Shown here in pieces: positions 15,882-20,778 of a stretch of 20,778 nt of DNA. The stretch is from NCBI RefSeq assembly GCF_947253225.1, contig NZ_CAMXYR010000027.1, positions 1-20,778 of the forward strand. The letters are read 5' to 3'. How positions within the stretch are numbered: the first letter of the stretch is position 1; each line of letters opens with the position of its first letter. The stretch comes from an uncultured Anaerococcus sp. Its GTDB lineage: Bacteria > Bacillota > Clostridia > Tissierellales > Peptoniphilaceae. The notes beneath the pieces are model-generated. The model worked only from the letters and a program-made list of their open reading frames with translations. It was not told the DNA's origin and made no database searches. The translations under genes and the position numbers were made by a program.

Positions 15882-17174
15882 ATGATTGACAAAGCAAAAA
15901 TCAGATATTCCTATAAGTCAAAGGAACTTTCCACTATTCTTTCTTTTGTTTTGACAGGAATTGTAGTTGGCCTTGTTATAGGAACTTTTAAAAAGTCTAT
16001 ACACTTTTTATCTACAATAATGATTGATATCTTTAGTAAGGCCAATGGAAACATTGGTATTTATGTTCTAATAGCTTGTTTATTTATTTTAATTGGGACT
16101 TTTATTTATTATTTATCTAGGAAAGATCCGAATATTAACGGCTCTGGGATTCCTATAATCTATGGGATGCTTGACGATAAGTTTAAGGTTTGTTCTGAAA
16201 AAACCTTGATTAGAAAATTTATAGCAAGTGTTATTACAATAGGCTCAGGTTTGACCCTTGGTAGGGAAGGACCATCTGTCCAAATTGGAGGTCTTGTTGG
16301 AGATATTGTCCATAAGAGAACCAAGTCTAAGGAGGATAAGAGGTATTTTATAGGCTCTGCTGCAGGAGCAGGAATCGCTGTTGCCTTTAACGCACCTATA
16401 GCAGGAGTTCTTTTCACAATTGAAGAAATCTTCAAAAAAACTGACAGGAAGGTGTTTTTATCAACAGCTATCACGATTTTCACAGCAGTTATAACATCTG
16501 ACCTCGTCTTTGGCAACCACCCAGCCTTGGTAGATGTGCCAGCCTTTAAGGTAATGAACCTATCAATGATTGGGATTTTAGCAGTTTTGGGGATAATTGT
16601 TGGACTTTCTGGCGTATTTTTCAATTATTGTGTAATTGGCTCTAAGGATGTCTTTAAGAAAATAAAAATAAGTCCCTACATCAAATACATAATTCCTTTT
16701 TTGGTAACTGCTGTGGTTTTGATGATGGATATAAACCTATTTGCATCAAGCGAAGAATTCATATTTCTAGCAAGAACTGGGAATATAGGATTGACAAAAC
16801 TTATCTTTTTCTATTTTATGAAAATTTTTCTCCTAAGTCTTGCCTTCGGAGTGGGCGTACCTGGAGGAAGTTTGGTGCCTTTACTTGTAATAGGATCGCT
16901 TGTGGGAAATATAGTAGCGACTTCGCTTGTTATGCTAGGCTTACTTGACCCATCTTATATTTTTGTTTTTAGCATCTTGGGCATGTGTGGACATTTTTCT
17001 GCCATAGTTAGGGCGCCGATTACAGCTATAATACTTGTAGTAGAAATGACAGGTGGGGCTTTTGATTATCTGTTGGGAATTTCTGTAGTAAGCCTTGTAG
17101 CTTATAGTATAGCAGAACTTTGCAAGTCTAAGCCTTTCTATGAACACTTGTATGAATTGATGATTAGAAAGTAA
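15882..17174 (+). CDS. ClC family chloride channel or H+/Cl- antiporter
   Basis: An integral membrane protein of 430 residues moving chloride, as a homodimer of ClC protomers with about 10-12 membrane helices per subunit from residue 18 on. All selectivity-filter segments are visible: GSGIP (87-91, with S88), GREGP (127-131) with the gating glutamate E129, and GVPGGSLVP in the second half. IEE at 180-182 supplies E182, the counterpart of the proton-path E203 of E. coli ClC-ec1, and Y in KPFYEH near the C-terminus matches its Y445. Having both glutamates favours a proton-coupled antiporter over a channel. There is no C-terminal CBS or TrkA-C domain. AAGGAGG precedes the start. The MATE gene follows after 44 bases on the same strand. 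Confidence 0.93.
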   Translation: MIDKAKIRYSYKSKELSTILSFVLTGIVVGLVIGTFKKSIHFLSTIMIDIFSKANGNIGIYVLIACLFILIGTFIYYLSRKDPNINGSGIPIIYGMLDDKFKVCSEKTLIRKFIASVITIGSGLTLGREGPSVQIGGLVGDIVHKRTKSKEDKRYFIGSAAGAGIAVAFNAPIAGVLFTIEEIFKKTDRKVFLSTAITIFTAVITSDLVFGNHPALVDVPAFKVMNLSMIGILAVLGIIVGLSGVFFNYCVIGSKDVFKKIKISPYIKYIIPFLVTAVVLMMDINLFASSEEFIFLARTGNIGLTKLIFFYFMKIFLLSLAFGVGVPGGSLVPLLVIGSLVGNIVATSLVMLGLLDPSYIFVFSILGMCGHFSAIVRAPITAIILVVEMTGGAFDYLLGISVVSLVAYSIAELCKSKPFYEHLYELMIRK

Positions 17175-17198
17175 GAAAAGGAATTTTCCCTTTTTTCT
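17174..17198 (+). terminator. Weak intercistronic hairpin between ClC and MATE genes
   Basis: AGAAAAGG (17174-17181) can pair with CCTTTTTT (17189-17196) around a 7-base loop, with the T run forming part of the right arm. It begins at the stop codon of the ClC gene. It could lower read-through into the MATE gene, for which I see no good promoter of its own. Confidence 0.4.
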
Positions 17199-17218
17199 AA
17201 TATATAAAAGGAGCAATA

Positions 17219-18556
17219 ATGGATCATTACCTTACAAACGATAAGCCAAGCAAGGCTCTTATAAGATTTGCCCTTCCTATGGTTATTGGTTCGCTTTTTC
17301 AGCAAATCTATACCTTTGTCGACTCTGCCGTCGTCGGAAAATATGTAGGAGAGGCTGCCCTCGCATCTATTGGGGCGAGCTTTGCCCTAACTACAATTTT
17401 CATTTGTATAGCTGTTGGGGGTGGGGCGGGGGCATCTGTTCTCATAGCTAGATATTTTGGATCAAGAGACTATAAGAGAATGAAAAGTGCGATTTATACA
17501 TCCATGCTTGGGTTTTTGTCCTTATCAGTAATTCTTTCTATCTTTGGCCTGATATTTTCTGAAAAATTAATGACAATACTTCAAACGCCAGCAGATATTA
17601 TGGATATGTCTGTTCTTTATCTAAATATTTACTTTTATGGCCTACCATTTTTGTTCATGTACAACATTATTTCATCTCTCTATCAAGCCTTGGGGGAATC
17701 AAAAATCCCCTTATATTTCTTGATTTTTTCATCCATATTAAATGTTATCTTAGACATTTATATGGTTAGGGACTTAGAAATGGGCATAAGAGGAGCAGCT
17801 TACGCAACCCTCCTAGCTCAAGGTTTATCAGCTATTTTTTCTTTTTTGGTATTTATTAACCATCTAAGGAAATTTGACATAAGGGTCAATAAAATATTTG
17901 ATTTGGAAGAGTTTAACCTTATAACAAAGCTTGCCATTCCATCCATAATTCAGCAATCAACCATTACCATTGGTCAACTCCTTGTTCAATCAGTAGTAAA
18001 TTCCTTTGGAGTTGAGATATTAGCAGGATTTTCGGCAGCTATGAGGGTAGAAAGCCTAATAATTGTACCTATAACAAGTCTGGGAAATGCAGTATCTTCC
18101 TATACTTCACAGAATGTCGGGGCAAGTAAGCTTGATAGAATTAAAAAAGGACTTAGGGCTTCCCTTGCTATAGTCTTAGGATATTGTCTTTTGATATTTA
18201 TTTGTTTGAAATTAAACTATGCGACAATAACTAGCTGGTTTATGAATGAAAATTCCTCAGCAAATACCTTATTAACAGCCAATTCCTACCTAAACTTCAT
18301 TGCTTTTTTCTTTATCCTAGTTGGCAGTAAACATTGCGTAGATGGCCTTCTTAGGGGAGTTGGAGATGTTAGAATCTTCACCCTTGCAAATTTAATAAAT
18401 CTTTTTATAAGAGTAAGCTTATCCATGACCCTTGCCCATAAAATAGGGGTTCAAATGGTATGGTACGCAGTTCCTATTGGTTGGTTCTCTAATCTTATAA
18501 TCTCAACAAGTTATTATAAAATGATAGAGAAAGACCAGTATAAGTTGAAATATTAA
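17219..18556 (+). CDS. MATE family efflux transporter
   Basis: A 445-residue multidrug and toxic-compound extrusion protein of the inner membrane, expected to have 12 helices in two six-helix halves and to export organic cations or other small molecules in exchange for Na+ or H+. Recognisable elements include IRFALPMVIGSLFQQIYTFVDSAVVGKYVG at the N-terminus, GGGAGASVLIARYFG, YFYGLPFLFMYN, and in the second half AAMRVESLIIVPITSLGNAVSSYTSQNVGA. The length and N-terminal motif fit Firmicutes MATE proteins. AAAAGGAGC lies 6 bases before the start. It sits 44 bases after the ClC gene and may share its transcript. Substrate and coupling ion cannot be told from the sequence. Confidence 0.93.
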   Translation: MDHYLTNDKPSKALIRFALPMVIGSLFQQIYTFVDSAVVGKYVGEAALASIGASFALTTIFICIAVGGGAGASVLIARYFGSRDYKRMKSAIYTSMLGFLSLSVILSIFGLIFSEKLMTILQTPADIMDMSVLYLNIYFYGLPFLFMYNIISSLYQALGESKIPLYFLIFSSILNVILDIYMVRDLEMGIRGAAYATLLAQGLSAIFSFLVFINHLRKFDIRVNKIFDLEEFNLITKLAIPSIIQQSTITIGQLLVQSVVNSFGVEILAGFSAAMRVESLIIVPITSLGNAVSSYTSQNVGASKLDRIKKGLRASLAIVLGYCLLIFICLKLNYATITSWFMNENSSANTLLTANSYLNFIAFFFILVGSKHCVDGLLRGVGDVRIFTLANLINLFIRVSLSMTLAHKIGVQMVWYAVPIGWFSNLIISTSYYKMIEKDQYKLKY

Positions 18557-18595
18557 AAAAACCCCAGAAGTTAGTTTTGTACCTAACTTTTGGGG
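18554..18595 (-). terminator. Terminator of the alpha/beta hydrolase gene
   Basis: CCCCAGAAGTTAG (18562-18574) pairs with CTAACTTTTGGGG (18583-18595), one mismatch. The T run is present only on the minus strand (A-rich 18554-18561, overlapping the MATE stop codon), so it terminates transcription coming from the minus-strand hydrolase gene. The + strand lacks a T run after the stem. Confidence 0.85.
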
Positions 18596-18643
18596 CAGAT
18601 TGAAATTTACCTATAAAATTTTAGAGTTATTAATCACTTTATA

Positions 18644-19627
18644 TTATTTGTTGGGATTTACAGAATTTTTCTTAATAAAGTCATCTATTTTTTTGAAGTA
18701 GTCCTTATCAGCATAGACTGCATCTGCATGACGAAAGCCTTGGATAATTAATTTTTCCTTAATCCCCTTCTTTTTTTCAAACATCTCATCAGCCATCTCC
18801 TTAGGTATGAAGTCATCACCTGTGGTGTGGATAAACATAATAGGCACTTTAGATTTAGATACTTGGTCAATAGGATTAATTTCTTTTATGTTAAGACCAG
18901 CCTTGATTTGAGCCATAGTATTTGCCATATTGAGGACAGGAAAGCTTGGAAGATTAAATCTTAGACTTAATTCCTTAGCAAATATTTCCCACAAGGAGCT
19001 ATAACCACAGTCATCAATTATGCTAGTAATGTTTTTTGGCAAATCAAATCCTGAAGCGTTTAGAACCGTTGCACCTCCCATAGATGTGCCATGGAGGGTT
19101 ATCTGAGCATGGGGATTAATCTTTAGAATATAGTCCACAAATTTTAATAAGTCCTCGCTATCTTTACCTCCCATACCAATATATTTGCCATCACTCGGTT
19201 CATGTCCTCTCAAACTATAGGTGAGGACGTTGTACCCTAGTTTGTAAAAATTAGCTCCTAACATCTGAGCCTTCTTCTCACTAGACTGATAGCCATGAAC
19301 TAGAATAATCCACTTATCCGTTTTTTTGGGTTGGCTATAGGTATGTCCATACAAATTCAGTCCATCACTTGTTCTTATACCAACATCTTTAGTTAGGCTT
19401 GCCACATCCACAAGCCACTTATCTCTCATATATTCTAGGTCTTTTTTACGCTTTTCCTTAATAGTTTCCTCTGAGGAAAGATTTTTCTTATCAGGTCGAT
19501 TTTTCCCACCAGAATTGGCGACAAGGGCATAATTTACAAAATATGACCCGATAAAATAAGTCGAACTTACTGACAAAAGCACACATACGACTAGAATTTT
19601 CTTCCAAAGTTTATTAAATAATTTCAT
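18644..19627 (-). CDS. Membrane-anchored alpha/beta hydrolase
   Basis: A 327-residue serine hydrolase of the alpha/beta fold. Residues 10-32 form one hydrophobic segment without a clear cleavage site, so the catalytic domain is probably anchored outside the membrane. The fold motifs are clear: oxyanion-side LVHGYQSS (109-116), nucleophile elbow HGTSMGG with S182, acid D271 or D272 in HTTGDDFIP, and H300 in FRHADAV. It resembles the extracellular YqkD/FrsA-like hydrolases of Firmicutes whose substrates are unknown. The frame is open to a GTG at 19633, but ATG at 19627 is preferred because GAGGTG then stands 5 bases upstream. It has a strong promoter at 19659-19687 and its own terminator. Esterase, lipase or peptidase activity cannot be decided. 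Confidence 0.88.
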   Translation of the reverse strand: MKLFNKLWKKILVVCVLLSVSSTYFIGSYFVNYALVANSGGKNRPDKKNLSSEETIKEKRKKDLEYMRDKWLVDVASLTKDVGIRTSDGLNLYGHTYSQPKKTDKWIILVHGYQSSEKKAQMLGANFYKLGYNVLTYSLRGHEPSDGKYIGMGGKDSEDLLKFVDYILKINPHAQITLHGTSMGGATVLNASGFDLPKNITSIIDDCGYSSLWEIFAKELSLRFNLPSFPVLNMANTMAQIKAGLNIKEINPIDQVSKSKVPIMFIHTTGDDFIPKEMADEMFEKKKGIKEKLIIQGFRHADAVYADKDYFKKIDDFIKKNSVNPNK

Positions 19628-19658
19628 ATTCACCTCGTTATTAAAACTAGATGAATAT

Positions 19659-19687
19659 ATTTTATAACTTTATAGCTAAAAAGTCAA
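19659..19687 (-). promoter_or_regulatory. Promoter of the alpha/beta hydrolase gene
   Basis: On the minus strand, TTGACT (19682-19687) and TAAAAT (19659-19664) are exactly 17 bases apart, each one mismatch from consensus. It begins right after the stop codon of the PH-domain gene. Confidence 0.75.
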
Positions 19688-19691
19688 CAAG

Positions 19692-20081
19692 CTAGAGAAC
19701 GAAGTCAGCTATGCACTTAGAAATTTGGATAATATCAACATTCGACCTAAAATCGAAGCTTAATTTGCTACCGTCATTAAAGGCAAGGATTAATTCGCTA
19801 TCAATATCAAGCATTCCCGCAGTTTCCACACCGAAATATTGGACTTTGGAGTAAGGGTAGGAGATGTAGGATTTTTTCTTACCCGTTATCCCCTGGACAT
19901 TTACTACAATTATCCTCTTGCTGGTAAAAATCACTTGGTCTCTAATAGTTTCAAAGGCTTGAATCAAGTCCTCTCCTGCAACCAAAAAATCCAAGACTTC
20001 TTTTCTTACCTTGCTTATATTAATTTGTTTGAGATTAAAAGTGTTGGAATCTCCAACAATCCCACTTCCTATTACTGGCAT
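19692..20081 (-). CDS. Bacterial PH-domain protein (bPH_1/DUF1696-like)
   Basis: A 129-residue soluble protein made of a single bacterial pleckstrin-homology domain. The stretch VAGEDLIQAFETIRDQVIFTSKRIIVVNVQGITGKKKSYISYPYSKVQYFGVETAGMLDIDSELIL is very typical of this family, including the TSKRIIVVN strand pair, QGITGKKKSY and the FxVETAG motif. Relatives form ring-shaped oligomers in crystal structures, but no clear function is known. The frame is open to 20114; ATG at 20081 is chosen because AAGGAG lies 5-6 bases upstream. It follows tpx by 72 bases, with a terminator between them, and I see no convincing promoter, so expression may depend on read-through from tpx. Confidence 0.85.
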   Translation of the reverse strand: MPVIGSGIVGDSNTFNLKQINISKVRKEVLDFLVAGEDLIQAFETIRDQVIFTSKRIIVVNVQGITGKKKSYISYPYSKVQYFGVETAGMLDIDSELILAFNDGSKLSFDFRSNVDIIQISKCIADFVL

Positions 20082-20112
20082 AAATTCTCCTTTTATATCA
20101 AAGTTAATAAAC

Positions 20113-20137
20113 AAAAAACTCGAGCAAAGCCCGAGTT
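20113..20137 (-). terminator. Terminator of tpx
   Basis: AACTCG (20117-20122) pairs with CGAGTT (20132-20137) around a 9-base loop. Read on the minus strand, a T6 run follows the stem. It lies 17 bases after the tpx stop codon and before the PH-domain gene. The stem is short, so partial read-through is plausible. Confidence 0.7.
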
Positions 20138-20153
20138 AGATCCATTATCAGAG

Positions 20154-20654
20154 TTAGATTAATTTTTTAACTTCTGCAAGGGCTGTAGCAAAGTCTACTT
20201 CATTAGTAACTTCTGGTACATATTCAACGTATTGGATTACGCCTTCCTTATCTACAATAACTATTCCCCTTGTTAGAAGTTTTAGCTCATCAATTAGGAA
20301 ACCATACTTATTTCCAAATTCTCTTTCCTTGTAGTCTGAAACCATCTCAAGGTTTTTGATATCTTCATTTGAGCAAAATCTTGCTTGAGCAAATGGAAGA
20401 TCCTCAGTGATTGTAACTATTCTTACATCATCTGATAGGTCTAGGGCATCCTTGTTGAATTTCTTGGCTTGGATAGCACAAACGCTTGTATCTAGGGATG
20501 GAGCGATAGAGTAAACAACAACCTTACCTAGTAGGTCTTCAGACTTAAAATCAGAAAGATCGTTTTTTGTAGCTGTGAAAGCTGGTGCTTTGTCGCCTTT
20601 TTTTACTTGATTTCCTAAAAGTGTTATTTTATCTCCTGCAAATGTAATATTCAT
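20154..20654 (-). CDS. tpx: Thiol peroxidase, atypical 2-Cys peroxiredoxin
   Basis: Reduces hydrogen peroxide and alkyl hydroperoxides in the cytosol using thioredoxin (EC 1.11.1.24), an important oxygen defence in an anaerobe. The 166 residues match Tpx length (about 165-168). The peroxidatic cysteine is C59 in PSLDTSVC, with T56 as the usual supporting residue, and the resolving cysteine is C94 in LPFAQARFC, the placement that defines Tpx. R129 in LTRGIVIVD corresponds to the conserved active-site arginine. GGAGG stands 5 bases before the start. A good -10 (20685-20690) lies upstream and a terminator at 20113-20137 downstream, so it is mainly transcribed alone. Confidence 0.96.
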   Translation of the reverse strand: MNITFAGDKITLLGNQVKKGDKAPAFTATKNDLSDFKSEDLLGKVVVYSIAPSLDTSVCAIQAKKFNKDALDLSDDVRIVTITEDLPFAQARFCSNEDIKNLEMVSDYKEREFGNKYGFLIDELKLLTRGIVIVDKEGVIQYVEYVPEVTNEVDFATALAEVKKLI

Positions 20655-20684
20655 ATTTCCTCCTATATAATCTTTAATAATAAT

Positions 20685-20690
20685 ATTATA
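20685..20690 (-). promoter_or_regulatory. -10 element upstream of tpx
   Basis: On the minus strand this is a consensus TATAAT, 31 bases before the tpx start codon. No convincing -35 is found 16-18 bases further up, so either an activator is needed or the promoter is weak. No PerR box is recognisable. Confidence 0.4.
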
Positions 20691-20725
20691 CCCAAATTTT
20701 GTTAAAATAATATGTAAATGGAAAT

Positions 20726-20778
20726 ATGAGTTTTAAGATATTGATAGGAATTATTATTGTGATGAAAAATAATGATAG
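20726..20778 (+). CDS. Possible gene start running off the window edge
   Basis: From ATG at 20726 the frame is open for 17 codons to the last base. The visible peptide, MSFKILIGIIIVMKNND, has a hydrophobic core like the start of a membrane segment or signal peptide. The preceding ribosome binding site is poor (ATGGAAAT), and no promoter is clear in the 70-base gap with the divergent tpx gene. A run this short is expected by chance fairly often, so this is only a candidate. Confidence 0.25.
   Translation, partial: MSFKILIGIIIVMKNND

Noticed and set aside
16160..16624. 154-codon minus-strand frame inside the ClC gene
   Set aside because: It lies fully within the conserved ClC selectivity-filter coding region and its translation has no recognisable domain.
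18562..18595. Hairpin as a terminator for the MATE gene on the + strand
   Set aside because: No T run follows the stem on the + strand; the T run is on the minus strand, so it belongs to the hydrolase gene.
1..20778. CRISPR array, tRNA, rRNA, IS element, prophage or defence system
   Set aside because: I saw no regularly spaced repeats, tRNA-like cloverleaf, transposase, integrase, nuclease or other defence-type gene on either strand.

Overview
The window looks like the chromosome of an AT-rich, low-GC Gram-positive anaerobe. A class III (Firmicutes-type) fructose-1,6-bisphosphatase, a Firmicutes-like RpoB/RpoC pair, strong AAGGAGG ribosome binding sites, AGA/AGG arginine codons and an aldo/keto reductase carrying Fe-S clusters all fit Tissierellia/Peptoniphilaceae. 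Anaerococcus is my best guess; this is inference from composition and gene content, not a database match. The first 17 bases match the Tn5/Nextera mosaic end, so the window very probably begins at a raw contig end.

Layout. (1) 18-1201: a secreted, two-SH3, transglycosylase-like cell-wall protein preceded by a good WalR-type box and followed by a terminator. (2) 1260-3423: a tight + strand cluster of ACT-domain regulator, PFL/DUF711 protein and cyclophilin-type prolyl isomerase, ending in a bidirectional terminator. (3) 3485-6317, minus strand: class III fructose bisphosphatase with its own promoter, and upstream of it an unrecognised four-helix membrane protein with a long charged coiled-coil tail. 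(4) 6418-6927: a small nitroreductase, divergent from the membrane protein. (5) 7135-14423: rpoB-rpoC with a near-consensus promoter, a 105-nt leader and a large terminator. (6) 14625-15749, minus: aldo/keto reductase with two C-terminal Cys4 clusters. (7) 15882-18556: ClC-type chloride transporter and MATE efflux protein. (8) 18644-20654, minus: membrane-anchored alpha/beta hydrolase, bacterial PH-domain protein and thiol peroxidase Tpx. A possible gene start runs off the right edge.

Taken together this is mostly housekeeping chromosome: transcription (rpoBC), gluconeogenesis (fbp), cell-wall remodelling, peroxide and redox handling (tpx, nitroreductase, Fe-S aldo/keto reductase) and membrane transport. 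I see no phage, IS element, CRISPR array, toxin-antitoxin pair, tRNA or rRNA, and no gene-free stretch longer than 300 bases. I did not find a clearly new multi-gene system. The points most worth checking are the adapter remnant, the WalR box, the rpoB promoter nested inside a terminator-like inverted repeat, the separation of rpoBC from its usual ribosomal-protein neighbours, and the unrecognised membrane protein. Several gene starts were moved inward from the longest reading frame because the ribosome binding site decides them (1260, 1531, 6317, 19627, 20081).
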